A stretch of DNA of 64,000 nt from Pseudopedobacter sp965218985 (GTDB lineage: Bacteria; Bacteroidota; Bacteroidia; Sphingobacteriales; Sphingobacteriaceae): assembly GCA_965218985.1 (NCBI GenBank), contig CBDCMP010000007.1, positions 2,604,001 to 2,668,000 of the forward strand, read 5' to 3'. Below the pieces are notes generated by a model. It saw nothing but the letters and a program-made list of their open reading frames with translations. It was not told where the DNA came from and did not search any database. Positions 8,307-17,822 of this stretch are shown piece after piece. Numbering within the stretch: position 1 is the stretch's first letter; the number at the start of each line of letters is the position of its first letter. The translations under genes were made by a program, and so were the position numbers.

Positions 8307-9092
8307 TTAAAACTTAATCTTAAAATGCTCCTTAACCTGGTCTTTTTTAAAGAAAACCAAACCTATCCAAAAAAGATCTATCGTGACGGTGACTTCAGGA
8401 TGCGATTTAATATTCTCCCAAGCTTCTTTCATTCCGGCACTCCAATAGATGTCGTCAAAAATAATCACTGATCTTTCATGTATCTTAGGCAAGCACCATT
8501 TAAAATAGTTTAAAGTGGCTTCCTTTCTATGATTTCCGTCTATGAAGATGAAATCCAATTTTTCCTGCTGATGAATCACTTCCGGCAGACGATCATCGAA
8601 GTTACCGATGTTCACGTCTATATTTTTCAGCGAAAGCTCTCTAAAATTCTCCTGGGCTACACCTGCAGTTTGGGGACAGCCCTCCATCGTGGTGATCTCG
8701 GCGTTTGGCATGGCTAAACTAAAATAAGCAGTGGTAACACCCAAACAAGTACCCAATTCGATGATGTGCTGAGGCTGAAACTCTTTAGCCAAACGATAAA
8801 GCAACTGAGCCAATTTTTTAGGCTTTAAAGCATTTTTTGCCAATTGCATCACTTGTTTTTGTTTCTGGTTATTCACATGAGAGCCTGCTCCCAAATCTGT
8901 GATGGTGATGAAACGTTCATCTTTAAGTAATTTAGCTCTTAAATCTTCTGTTTTCTTATAATCAGCTTTATCTTTGGTATCATAAATCACCTCATCAAGC
9001 AGCTTGTAAACAAAAGGTGAATGCACATCATGACGTGTTTTGGCACTCAAAATGTGTTTAATATAATTACTGAAAAGCGTGACATTGAACAT
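8307..9092 (-). CDS. Class I SAM-dependent O-methyltransferase-like protein
   Basis: 261 residues from the ATG at 9092; an ATG at 9140 would add 16 poorly conserved residues. The N-terminal DVHSPFVY motif is typical of a Bacteroidota methyltransferase subfamily. The Rossmann core shows IELGTCLGVTTAYFSLA (SAM binding), TTMEGCP and FIFIDGNHRKEATLNYF, as in catechol-O-methyltransferase-like (Methyltransf_24) proteins. The acceptor is unknown. It is transcribed divergently from the SirB1-like gene. Confidence 0.8.
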   Translation of the reverse strand: MFNVTLFSNYIKHILSAKTRHDVHSPFVYKLLDEVIYDTKDKADYKKTEDLRAKLLKDERFITITDLGAGSHVNNQKQKQVMQLAKNALKPKKLAQLLYRLAKEFQPQHIIELGTCLGVTTAYFSLAMPNAEITTMEGCPQTAGVAQENFRELSLKNIDVNIGNFDDRLPEVIHQQEKLDFIFIDGNHRKEATLNYFKWCLPKIHERSVIIFDDIYWSAGMKEAWENIKSHPEVTVTIDLFWIGLVFFKKDQVKEHFKIKF

Positions 9093-9160
9093 GCTGCGAA
9101 AATACGGATTAAGGAGTAACGGACAAGGATGAAATTCCATCCTCCTGCTGAATAAAATAT

Positions 9161-10021
9161 ATGATCAACGAAAAAGAAATCGCATCTCTCATCAAACTCC
9201 TGGACGATCCTGACCCAGAGATATTTGAACATATCGAAGGTAAGCTTTTGTCTTATGGAAATGAGGTGATCAACTATTTGGAAAGTGCCTGGGAGAAATC
9301 CTTTGATGCCGTGTTACAGGAAAGAATAGAGAATCTGGTTCATAAAATTCAATATAATAACGTAAAAGAGGACTTGGCTTTATGGCATCACAGCGGTGGG
9401 TTTGACTTATTGAGAGGAATCCTCATCATCAACAGATATCAATACCCTGATTTAAATGAGCAGAAGATCATCAACCACTTAGAAGCTATAAAAAGAGACA
9501 TTTGGCTGCAATTAATGTATGAAGCCAGTCCGGTGGAGAAAATTAAGCTGATGAATTATATCTTTTACAGCGTTTATGGTTTCTCTGGCAACACCACTAA
9601 TCATCAGGACCCACAGAATTCTTACCTCAGCCAGGTTTTAGAGCGTAAAAAAGGCAACCAGATATCACTGGCCATCATCTATTCCATCATTGCTCAAAAG
9701 TTAGATATTCCAATCTATGGCGTGAATCTTCCCCAACATTTTATTTTAGCATATATAGATGAATTGGAGAAGAATGAAGACGATAATGGGATTCTTTTTT
9801 ACATCAACGTGTTTAATAAAGGTTATATTTTTGGCAAACGAGACATTGACCAGTTTCTGCGTCAGCTGAAGATTTCACCAGAAAGATTTTTCTATGAGCC
9901 TTGTTCCAATACTGATATCCTGATCAGGGTGCTGAGGAATCTGATCAGCTCCTATGAAAAAGCCGGGGCTATGGAGAAAGTGAAGGAACTAGAACAGTTG
10001 TTGGCAGTGCTAATGGAGTGA
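9161..10021 (+). CDS. SirB1-family transglutaminase-like protein
   Basis: 286 residues, cytosolic. The SirB1/transglutaminase-like core (about 95-215) includes NSYLSQVLERKKGNQISLAI and IYGVNLPQHFILAY. The usual transglutaminase Cys is absent (NQISLA), as is typical of the SirB1 branch, so it is probably not an active protease or transglutaminase. The C-terminal helices (LRNLISSYEKAGAMEKVKEL) are TPR-like. Function is unknown. Confidence 0.8.
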   Translation: MINEKEIASLIKLLDDPDPEIFEHIEGKLLSYGNEVINYLESAWEKSFDAVLQERIENLVHKIQYNNVKEDLALWHHSGGFDLLRGILIINRYQYPDLNEQKIINHLEAIKRDIWLQLMYEASPVEKIKLMNYIFYSVYGFSGNTTNHQDPQNSYLSQVLERKKGNQISLAIIYSIIAQKLDIPIYGVNLPQHFILAYIDELEKNEDDNGILFYINVFNKGYIFGKRDIDQFLRQLKISPERFFYEPCSNTDILIRVLRNLISSYEKAGAMEKVKELEQLLAVLME

Positions 10022-10022
10022 A

Positions 10023-10937
10023 TCATTCCACCCATTTATTATCCTTCAACCAATTCATTAAACGGTCAAACCATTCGTCGCTGGTGGTCTTATTATGCAA
10101 CCCAAAGCCATGTCCTCCTGCCTGGTAAAGGTGAAGTTCGCTTTTCACTCCGGCTTGTTTCAAGGCTTTGATAAAGTCTAAACTGTTCTCGGATGGAACT
10201 GTTTTATCGTCATTCGCCTGCACCACAAATGTTGGTGGAGTCTGAGCGTTTACATGTAGTTCGTTGGAATATTCTTTTACCAGATCTGAATCCGGATGAT
10301 CTCCCAATAAATTATTTTTAGATCCTGCATGCGTGAATGTTCCCATTGTCACCACCGGATACAAAAGCACCATAAAATCGGGACGCAAGCTGGTGTTCTT
10401 AGGATTATCAATCCATGCTTTTTCGTAATGAGTTCCCAGGGTTGAGGCCAGGTGTCCACCAGCTGAAAAACCCATGATTCCGATTTTATCTGCCTTGATG
10501 TGAAATTGTTCTGCCTGCGCTCTCACCACCTTCATCGCCTGCTGGGCATCCTGTAAGGGGCCAATGGCTTTATCTTTCATAATGACATCAGATGGCAATC
10601 TATATTTCAACACAAAAGCAGTGATTCCCTGGGTGTTCAATTGTTTAGCAATTAAAGACCCTTCGTGGCTGATGGATAAAAAAGAATAACCACCGCCCGG
10701 ACAAATGATGATCGCTGTTCCATTTGCAATCTCTTGCTCAGGATAATAGGCGATGAGTTGGGGCTGCGTTACTTTGCTGATCCTGATGGTGCCATTGGCA
10801 GCGGTATCTGCTTTCTCTTGACCATCTTTCCCTTTTTTTGAATTGGGCACATTACCAGGGTAAAGATCCATCACTTCCTGTGCCTTTAAAAAAAATGCCA
10901 TCATCAAAAAACAAAACATCAAGCTTAACTTTTTCAT
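10023..10937 (-). CDS. Secreted alpha/beta hydrolase (BD-FAE/acetylxylan esterase-like)
   Basis: 304 residues from the ATG at 10937. A signal peptide (MKKLSLMFCFLMMAFFLKAQ) directs export. The hydrolase core shows the oxyanion-hole stretch IICPGGGYSFLS, the nucleophile elbow GFSAGGHLAS, the acid loop NDDKTVPSENS and the catalytic His in AGGHGFGLH. The pattern fits BD-FAE/xylan-esterase-type carbohydrate esterases. It starts 10 bases after the prfB stop and is probably co-transcribed. Confidence 0.88.
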   Translation of the reverse strand: MKKLSLMFCFLMMAFFLKAQEVMDLYPGNVPNSKKGKDGQEKADTAANGTIRISKVTQPQLIAYYPEQEIANGTAIIICPGGGYSFLSISHEGSLIAKQLNTQGITAFVLKYRLPSDVIMKDKAIGPLQDAQQAMKVVRAQAEQFHIKADKIGIMGFSAGGHLASTLGTHYEKAWIDNPKNTSLRPDFMVLLYPVVTMGTFTHAGSKNNLLGDHPDSDLVKEYSNELHVNAQTPPTFVVQANDDKTVPSENSLDFIKALKQAGVKSELHLYQAGGHGFGLHNKTTSDEWFDRLMNWLKDNKWVE

Positions 10938-10947
10938 ATTTCTTCTA

Positions 10948-12037
10948 TTAATGTGAACCCCCAAACTCCATCAGATAAGCTTTTAAGAATTCATCCAGAT
11001 CACCATCTAAAACCGCCTGGGAATTAGAAGTCTCGTAATCCGTTCTTAAGTCCTTCACCAACTTATAAGGGTGTAAAACATAATTCCTGATTTGTGACCC
11101 CCATTCTATCTTCTTCTTATTTCCCTCAATGGTGTTGGTGATGTCCATCTTTTTCCTCATTTCTATCTCATATAACTGAGATTTCAACAGGCGTAAAGCA
11201 TTCTCTTTATTTTGTAGTTGAGAACGTGATTCTTGGTTTTTAATGATGATGCCTGAAGGTTTGTGATGCAATCTCACGGCAGTCTCTACCTTATTCACAT
11301 TCTGACCACCGGCTCCTCCCGAACGGAAAGTCTCAAATTCCACATCTGCCGGGTTCACGTCAATCTCAATGGTGTCATCCACCAGCGGGTAGACATATAC
11401 CGAAGCAAAAGAGGTATGTCGTTTGGCATTGGCATCAAATGGGGAGATACGCACCAGCCGGTGCACCCCATTCTCACCTTTTAAATAACCATAGGAGAAA
11501 TCTCCGTCAAACTGTATGGTCACGGTTTTTATGCCCGCAACGTCCCCTTCCTGATAATCCTGCTCAATCGCCTTGTAACCGTTTTTACTCGCCCACATCA
11601 TGTACATCCGCATCAGCATCCCAGCCCAGTCACAACTTTCGGTTCCGCCGGCACCCGCCGTGATCTGAACAACTGCGCTCAATTGATCCTCCTCAGCAGA
11701 GAGCATGTTTTTAAATTCCAGGTCCTCCAAAGCTTTCAAAGTAAGCTCATATTGCTCCTTCATCTCCTCTTCCGATGCTTCGCCAGCTTGAGAGAATTCC
11801 AACATCACGGCAGTATCCTCCACGGCTGTTTCTGCTGCTTCAAAAGCATCTGTCCAGGTTTTCTTTAATTTTATAGCATGTAAAACCTTTTCTGCTCCTT
11901 TAGGATCATCCCAAAAATCGGGGCGTAAGGTCATCTCTTGTTCTTCTTTTAAGGCTTCTAATTTCGCATCTACGTCAAAGATGCCTCCTCAGAGACGTTA
12001 CCCTATCTCTCAAATCTTGCAATTGTTCTTTAGTCAT
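10948..12037 (-). CDS. prfB: Peptide chain release factor 2 with programmed +1 frameshift
   Basis: Translation starts at the ATG at 12037 (MTKEQLQDLRDRVTSLRRHL). Codon 21 is an in-frame TGA at 11977-11975. The slippery CTT-TGA-C site is preceded by AGGAGG, the internal Shine-Dalgarno stimulator of RF2 autoregulation. After +1 slippage reading continues DVDAKLEALKEEQEM and on to the stop at 10948, giving 362 residues. The GGQ motif is in SGGAGGQNVNKVETAV. RF2 releases peptides at UGA and UAA, and low RF2 favours the shift. Confidence 0.96.
11974..11987 (-). promoter_or_regulatory. prfB +1 programmed frameshift site
   Basis: On the minus strand AGGAGG precedes CATCTTTGAC: a Shine-Dalgarno-like hexamer a few bases before a Leu codon next to UGA and a C in the following position. 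This is the conserved layout of the RF2 autoregulatory frameshift and is the reason the gene appears split in two frames. Confidence 0.93.
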
Positions 12038-12196
12038 GCCGCAAATATAAAAGATTTGTCAGAAGCTGTGAATTATTTGGGAAGCAAAGTGCCGTAACCG
12101 AGTTGCTAATTCATCACTACTATTAAAACTGAAAAATAAAATAATTTTAACCACTAAATTGTTAGATACTTTTAAAGAAGCTGATAAGGTTGGCTT

Positions 12197-12236
12197 AGAG
12201 CCTGTTTAAAATTTATCTAATCATTTGTTTATGCTT
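12197..12236 (-). repeat. Terminal repeat, left end of accessory segment
   Basis: This 40-bp sequence begins AGAGCCTGTTTAAAATTTAT. It is nearly identical in inverse orientation to 36530-36569 and matches the ends of the copy at 17823-17862. The next bases hold a GGCGGACAGGC motif also present in the 36.4-kb element. The region 12038-12364 contains nothing else recognisable. Confidence 0.75.
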
Positions 12237-12364
12237 CCCAGCCAAAAGGCGGACAGGCTTTTTTGGGTGCAAATCTGTTAAATCATTCGAAATGAATGCC
12301 CTGCTCTCTCTACTTGAGGGGGAAAAGTTTTTTAAAAAGCTTTTCCCCCTCAAATTCCTATTAA

Positions 12365-12712
12365 TCAGTAAGATAATTTCAAGCGGTTCGCTAAGTCTAA
12401 GGGTTCAATGCCCTGTTCCGCAAAACATATATTTTCTGAGTACCTCAAACTTATTATTTTCCTTTTTCCCACAACATCTGCTTTTAAATACCCCTCATAA
12501 ATGTTTTTGTGCTTCTCAACCACTTCAACAAGCCCCTCTAAGGATTTGTGATTTTGAATTTTTGTAGGTAACAAAAAGACAGGAAGCCCTGTTGACTGGA
12601 TCATCAAGAAAATATGACTGTTTAAATTCTGGAAAGTTATATTACTGCATTTAGAATTTAAGGTAGCGTAGTATAAAGCAACAATAAAAAACTCAAATTT
12701 TATCCTTATCAT
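12365..12712 (-). CDS. Hypothetical small protein, possibly a remnant
   Basis: 115 residues with no recognised domain. The C-terminal 70 residues (from LPVFLLPTKIQNHKSLEGL onward) look like real protein, with balanced charge and a hydrophobic pattern, while the first 40 are less convincing. It may be the surviving 3' part of a larger gene. It diverges from the exported-protein operon beginning at 12745 and lies just inside the left end repeat. Confidence 0.4.
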   Translation of the reverse strand: MIRIKFEFFIVALYYATLNSKCSNITFQNLNSHIFLMIQSTGLPVFLLPTKIQNHKSLEGLVEVVEKHKNIYEGYLKADVVGKRKIISLRYSENICFAEQGIEPLDLANRLKLSY

Positions 12713-12744
12713 TGAATGTTTAATTACTTATATAACAAAACAGT

Positions 12745-13332
12745 ATGAATAAATTTTACCTTCTACTTATTATGGCCCTTACTACAGGGTTAAAAGCTCA
12801 TGCTCAAGAGCAGTTTACCAAATCTCAACTTTCATACGGCGTTCATCCCGGCACTGTAACTATTTCAGACGGACAGGTGCTCCAAGGTTTTATCGTCAAT
12901 GTAGATAAGACGCAGAACCAAAATAGATGTGTTTTTTATACTGATTATAAAGATAACCGAAGTAAAAAAGTTTATAAGCCATCAGAAATTTTAGCTTACA
13001 GCATTGAAAACGACCAATATAAGAGCATTCCATATAGTGGCAATATTGGTTTTGGCAAACCAGATAAACATTTTGTTTATATTACTAAGCCAGGTGCTAT
13101 TACTACTTATGTTTACTATGCTACAGAGCAACAAATTTTATGGCAAAAAAGCGATGAAGAACCGGTAAGCAATACCTCCATGCTGCTTAACTTTAAGAAA
13201 AGCATTTTGAAATTAGTCGGTGATGATACCGAATTAGCCAGTAAGATAGAGAGCAAAGAAAAAGGTTATAGCATGTTAAATCTGGCGCAGATCATAGACG
13301 AATATAATACGTGGGCTATAGCTAAAAAATAA
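12745..13332 (+). CDS. Exported protein of unknown function (first of three)
   Basis: 195 residues with a clear signal peptide ending near LKAHAQ-E. The mature part starts with a compact beta-rich region around DGQVLQGFIVNVDKT and YKPSEILAYSIENDQYKS, a pattern seen in exported Bacteroidota proteins with small beta domains. The C-terminal third is helical. No catalytic motif is visible. It lies 19 bases upstream of the interrupted gene at 13352, so the two very likely share a transcript. Confidence 0.7.
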   Translation: MNKFYLLLIMALTTGLKAHAQEQFTKSQLSYGVHPGTVTISDGQVLQGFIVNVDKTQNQNRCVFYTDYKDNRSKKVYKPSEILAYSIENDQYKSIPYSGNIGFGKPDKHFVYITKPGAITTYVYYATEQQILWQKSDEEPVSNTSMLLNFKKSILKLVGDDTELASKIESKEKGYSMLNLAQIIDEYNTWAIAKK

Positions 13333-14245
13333 TTCCAACATCTTTCTTTGAATGAAAAAAATAATAGTTACCGCTGCTTTTATTGCACAAACCTTTTTTG
13401 TATTTGTTGGCTACGGCCAAAAGTTAAAAACAGAACAAATAACCTATAGTTATACCCGACTACCAGCTTTACCAGTTAAAGGTATCACCAATTACCAAGT
13501 AAGTTTTGAGGCCGCGTACGAAGCTAAAAATCAACAGTCCCTAAAAGACTATAATGATCAAAAAATGGCAGCCGTAGAAAAATACCGTAAAGACGTAGCC
13601 TCATACGAAATAATGGTTAAGGCGGCCAACGATCATTACGATAAAGAAATGGCTGAGTATAATAAAAAGTCCTTTGGTTCAAAATTGGCCGAAAAAAGTT
13701 TGCTGGACAATAATAGGCCGATAAGGGAAACAGTTACGAAACCTTATATATCCTATGTGCCAGAGCCTAAACTTCAATCATCCTACGATTATAAAATAAT
13801 GGCTAATACCTATATCCAACTTGATGGCTATCATAACAACCCGGCAGAGGAGGCATTGAAAATTATAGTCGTATTGTATGGATATGACCATACCCAGCCC
13901 CGTACTATGGATGAGCAGCAGGAAAACCTCAAAATTGGTGGAAGCGCCGGCACAACCACCTATAAATCCACTAACTATCATGTCGAATTTTCTTACCGAC
14001 ACCCTATGGCTGTTAAAGTTTATACACCTGATGGAAAAGAGATTCTGAGCCTTACACCACCCGAACTGAACAGCTACAAGATTTATAAAAGTGCGGCTAG
14101 CGATCAGCCTACCCGAATAAATTCTGAACTTCTGGTAAAAACAACGGAAGAAAAGGTTTTGCAGGATAACCTGCATTTTATCAATAACCTGCTGAATGAC
14201 CGCTATGGCTTTTCGAGCATTAAAAGGGTTGCCACGCTTTTTTAT

Positions 14246-14254
14246 GTCAAAGAT
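14246..14254 (+). repeat. 9-bp target site duplication, left copy
   Basis: GTCAAAGAT abuts the left IS end and recurs at 15466-15474 directly after the right IS end. Confidence 0.85.
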
Positions 14255-15358
14255 CTAAGTACATGACAAAAATTGTATCAGATTGATATTTAACTTATTG
14301 AATCCTGACAACAAACACTCTGAGAGGTAATCCAATCCGTACTTGAATATACTTACTGCCCTTCTTCCGTGAGTCTTTATCTTGACGGGCTTGATTTGGC
14401 TGTCGATATGGTCTCCGATTTTGTAGCACCACACAAAAGCGATCATTGTCAGCAGGATGAGTTTTTCCAGTCTGTCCAGAGCGGTCACGTGGGTGTCCTC
14501 TATGTTGAAACCACTTGATTTCATTGCCCTGAAAAGTGTCTCGATCTGCCAGCGCTGTCTATAATAAGCTAATGCCTGCTCAGGTTTCTTGAAAGACACA
14601 AGTATAAGGAACTCCATTTTTCCATCTCTAACTGTCTTTACACCAGAAAGATAGCAGAGCTGGCCATGCATGACCACGATCTTCTCATAATGCCTGAACT
14701 CGTTGATCTTCAGATTGTTGAACAGGTGCCAAGCGGTGACCTCCTTTTGTTTGCTGGGCAGGAATATCCTGAAATTGTTCCTTATCCTGATATGGTAGGG
14801 GATATCGTTATGGTTGAGGAAACCGAGCCAGTCCTCTCCGATGAACTCTCTGTCAGCCAGAAGACAGCTGATGCAGTCCCTTCCGAACCAGCCGATGAAA
14901 TCGTTTATCAGTGCGATACGCTCATCCGTATTGGAATTTCCCCTCTTGTCGAGCATCCTGAACATAAGCGGTATGGCAACATTCCTATAGCTTATACCGA
15001 GCATCAGTATGTTGATGTCCTTCGCCCCGAACTTCCAGTTGGTCCTGTCCATCACAAGGACAAGGGAGTCCTGTACTGGCAAGAGCTTGAAAATGAGAGT
15101 GGCTATGCCCTTCATGGGCAGTTCCACCTCGGACATAAAGCGCTGCACCCGTCTAAAGCAACTGTTGGCCAGAGATGCCGAGGCAAATCCGGAAGAGATC
15201 TTGGAGTAGTTGACGGACTTTACCTTGCATAGCGCTGTTATGAAAAGGCACATGAGGCGTATCCTTGCCAGGTTGAGTTCTCCTTTGAAATGGCTTGTAA
15301 ACACGCCCAGCAATTGCGTATCTTTAGGGTCTAGACTGGTATTCGTTGTTAAAGACAT
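14255..15358 (-). CDS. IS4-family DDE transposase
   Basis: 367 residues from the ATG at 15358; an upstream ATG at 15406 would add 16 residues. The DDE catalytic residues are visible as MDRTNWKFG (first Asp), LADREFIGEDW (second Asp) and YRQRWQIETLFRAMK, which contains the IS4 YREK signature (Y-x2-R-x3-E-x6-K) with the catalytic Glu. It mobilises the surrounding IS. It has no frameshift, so it is probably functional. Confidence 0.93.
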   Translation of the reverse strand: MSLTTNTSLDPKDTQLLGVFTSHFKGELNLARIRLMCLFITALCKVKSVNYSKISSGFASASLANSCFRRVQRFMSEVELPMKGIATLIFKLLPVQDSLVLVMDRTNWKFGAKDINILMLGISYRNVAIPLMFRMLDKRGNSNTDERIALINDFIGWFGRDCISCLLADREFIGEDWLGFLNHNDIPYHIRIRNNFRIFLPSKQKEVTAWHLFNNLKINEFRHYEKIVVMHGQLCYLSGVKTVRDGKMEFLILVSFKKPEQALAYYRQRWQIETLFRAMKSSGFNIEDTHVTALDRLEKLILLTMIAFVWCYKIGDHIDSQIKPVKIKTHGRRAVSIFKYGLDYLSECLLSGFNKLNINLIQFLSCT

Positions 15359-15465
15359 TATGTGGTAATAATCCTTTAATATACTGAATATCAGTCTATT
15401 GTACAAGTAATTAGCTAACTGTTTTACTCATTTTCAACCAGTTGTGATTTTTGTCATGTACTAAA
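14255..15465 (-). mobile_element. IS4-family insertion sequence, complete
   Basis: A 1211-bp element whose ends are 20-bp imperfect inverted repeats (shared core AGTACATGACAAAAAT, three mismatches) and which is flanked by GTCAAAGAT direct repeats. It encodes one transposase whose TAG stop forms the very left tip of the element. The intact transposase and perfect target duplication suggest a recent insertion. Confidence 0.92.
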
Positions 15466-15474
15466 GTCAAAGAT
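15466..15474 (+). repeat. 9-bp target site duplication, right copy
   Basis: GTCAAAGAT, identical to 14246-14254, lies directly outside the right IS end. Confidence 0.85.
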
Positions 15475-15839
15475 GATAAAAGTTATACTGATTTAAATAC
15501 TGCGTTTAACGAATCGTCATCAGGCTTATTGCTGCTGCAACAGGATAACAGCACAGCTAAAGCGAAACTGCAAAAAGCTATCGATTTGTGGAATGCCGCC
15601 TTAAATGAATCAGACATCAGCAATAAAAAAGCTAGGATCAATAAAGACATTACCATTGGTGTATATTTCGATCTGCTGGAGGCTTATTATGCTTTGGGCA
15701 ACGTTGCTAGCGGCCAAAGTACGCTGGATAAGCTCAACACCATAAGCCTTTCCAACACTGATCGGCGCAGCAAGCTGGATTACGATGTTATATTTGCCGA
15801 ACTAAAAAACAGACAACAACATAATTAATTTTTACCTGT

Positions 15840-17288
15840 ATGAAATATTTTATCCTATCCGTATCCTTGTTAGCCTGTATTAGCACCTTTGGACAAGTGA
15901 AAGTAACACAGGGGAACAACAGCCCGCAATTCGCTTTAAGTAAGCAGCCTAGCTTTACCTCATTTGGCACTGAAAATGCCGATTATTTTGTGATAAAGCG
16001 TACCGAAAGTTTTGAAAATATCAACACTCTTATCATTGCTGATAAAAATGGCAACATCAGTGCAGCAAAAGACATTCGACTTAATATGGGAATAATTAGC
16101 AATACTTTTGATGTGAAAAATCTATTGGTGGTTGGCAATGCTCCGATAATATTTGTTGAAAATCATATTAAGGATGGCGGCAAAAACATCTTTGTAGCAC
16201 ATATTGTTGATCATAACGGGAAAGTGAGTGATACAGGTGTGACTATTGGCAGTATGGATTTTACAAAAATGTCGAATGCCGGTGAATGGTATGCGGCACT
16301 TTCGCCCGATAAAAAGCATGTAGCCGTTATAGCCGTATCACCGTATGAAAAAAACACAGCCCAGCAGTTTCAATATTTCATTCTTGATGAAGCCATGAAA
16401 GAGGTAAGCAAAGGGCAGTTTAGCTTTGCAGGAAATGCCAAACAAATATACATTTACGACTTTTTAACTTCGGACAAAGGCGATTTATACATTGTATCCG
16501 AAGATTATGATAAATCTTATAAATTACCCGTCCTTTATAAATATACACCCGATGGTCAGCCTACGATTATCCCAGTAATGATGGCCGAACCTGACCTTAA
16601 AAACCTGACTTATACTACAAAGGTAAGCCCTGCTGGTGATTTGATCATTGGTGGCTACGTTCAAAAAAGGCAAAATCTTACTGTCGGAGATACGCAAGCT
16701 ATAGGTAGCTACTTGTTTAACTCAGCTAAGCCAAACGAGGTTAAAACTTTCAATTTTGATAAGCCTGTTACCAATCTCACAGCCCGCAATATTGTTTATA
16801 ATGGAGATACATTCTTTTTAATAGGAGAACAATATCAAGCGGTCAAACAAAAGTTTACAGGTTCTGTCTTATCGCCTAAGGCTTTGGTAGATGTATTTGA
16901 TTATACCCACCAGGATATTATGGTAACAGGCTACACTATGGATTTCAATAAAAAATTTGAGATGGCCTTAAACCGTAAACTGACAGCTCATGAATTTGAT
17001 CAGGATCTAATGATTGCGTCCGGCGTTATTAACAATAAACTGGCGTTGGTTTATAATGATGACTATGGTAAGTATATTGACGATAAATACCGCAGGTATA
17101 ACAAACTCCCAATAGCCGTATTGATAACAAATGACGGACTGATGGAAAGCCCTGTACATTTTGCAGAAGAGTTGAGTGTTAAAGTAAGCACATATACACT
17201 TTACCCACAATTTTTCAGTAACAACAATGGACGCTTGGTGTTGTTGTCAGGCAACGCACAGTCTATTAAAACTAATACTTTTCAATAG
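15840..17288 (+). CDS. Large exported protein of unknown function (third of three)
   Basis: 482 residues with a signal peptide ending near STFGQ. The mature protein is a succession of beta-strand repeats with Asp/Asn turns (ADKNGNISAAKDI, LSPDKKHVAVIAVSPYEK, TSDKGDLYIVSEDYDKSY, SPAGDLIIGGYVQ), which suggests a beta-propeller-like fold. No enzymatic motif is seen. It starts 11 bases after the interrupted gene, so the three exported genes form an operon. The IS lies upstream and may be polar on it. Confidence 0.7.
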   Translation: MKYFILSVSLLACISTFGQVKVTQGNNSPQFALSKQPSFTSFGTENADYFVIKRTESFENINTLIIADKNGNISAAKDIRLNMGIISNTFDVKNLLVVGNAPIIFVENHIKDGGKNIFVAHIVDHNGKVSDTGVTIGSMDFTKMSNAGEWYAALSPDKKHVAVIAVSPYEKNTAQQFQYFILDEAMKEVSKGQFSFAGNAKQIYIYDFLTSDKGDLYIVSEDYDKSYKLPVLYKYTPDGQPTIIPVMMAEPDLKNLTYTTKVSPAGDLIIGGYVQKRQNLTVGDTQAIGSYLFNSAKPNEVKTFNFDKPVTNLTARNIVYNGDTFFLIGEQYQAVKQKFTGSVLSPKALVDVFDYTHQDIMVTGYTMDFNKKFEMALNRKLTAHEFDQDLMIASGVINNKLALVYNDDYGKYIDDKYRRYNKLPIAVLITNDGLMESPVHFAEELSVKVSTYTLYPQFFSNNNGRLVLLSGNAQSIKTNTFQ

Positions 17289-17822
17289 AAGCCTAAAAAT
17301 CAAAAATTGTAGGATTTTTTGTTGAACTGCCTGAATCTTCCTAAAACAAGTTGACATCCAATTAACCAATGTTAAGTCTCTGAAGGGGGCAGCTCTAGAC
17401 TCGTTGGGGTTTTTAAAGACCTGAAAATAAAATTATATTGCTTCTAATTGGCTCTAGGCGAAAACTTGCAGGTCATCAAATAAGTCTTTCTAATTGGCGA
17501 ATTTCTATTAGAAGAATGCGCTTTATTATCTTTTACATTGCAAAAAGAGGCGATAGATATCGTCAGTGGAAGATGGGCAATTTAATAGGCAAAAAGATCG
17601 TTCTAAACGAAAATAGATCTAATATAAAGTCGGTAAAAGTATTTTAATAGAAATTGTGTGCGTTTTTATGACCAATATGTTAATTTTTAGGTTAGATGCT
17701 TCTCATTTATATTTGATCTTTAGTGAGGAATTTACAAAGGCTAATCTTCTTAAGTCCCCTAAAAATAGGTTCGATATTTTTCCCTACGGACTACAAAATT
17801 TCCCTCCTTTCGCTCAAAAATA
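17289..17822. other. Noncoding stretch at the right of the accessory segment
   Basis: No convincing gene is present. One open frame (17438-17647) encodes a basic, low-information peptide and is rejected. A short inverted repeat (AAATCAAAAATTG near 17296 with a T run following at 17311) could terminate the exported-protein operon. Confidence 0.4.

Larger units (their letters stand above)
13352..15828 (+). pseudogene. Exported protein gene interrupted by an IS4-family insertion
   Basis: The 5' part (13352-14254) encodes a signal peptide (ending near GYGQ), a Lys/Glu-rich coiled-coil stretch (about 65-110) and a beta-rich region ending TLFYVKD. The 3' part (15466-15828) resumes in the same frame with VKDDKSYTDLN and carries TPR-like helices (LLEAYYALGNVASGQ). 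Removing the insertion and one copy of the 9-bp target repeat restores a single 418-residue frame. The 5' fragment alone would end DLST at a stop inside the insertion. Function is unknown. Confidence 0.88.

Noticed and set aside
14666..15232. Long open frame antisense to the IS transposase
   Set aside because: It is the opposite-strand shadow of the IS4 transposase, which has complete catalytic motifs.
17438..17647. Open frame for a 69-residue basic peptide
   Set aside because: Composition is non-protein-like (Ile/Arg/Lys runs) and it has no promoter, partner or recognisable motif.
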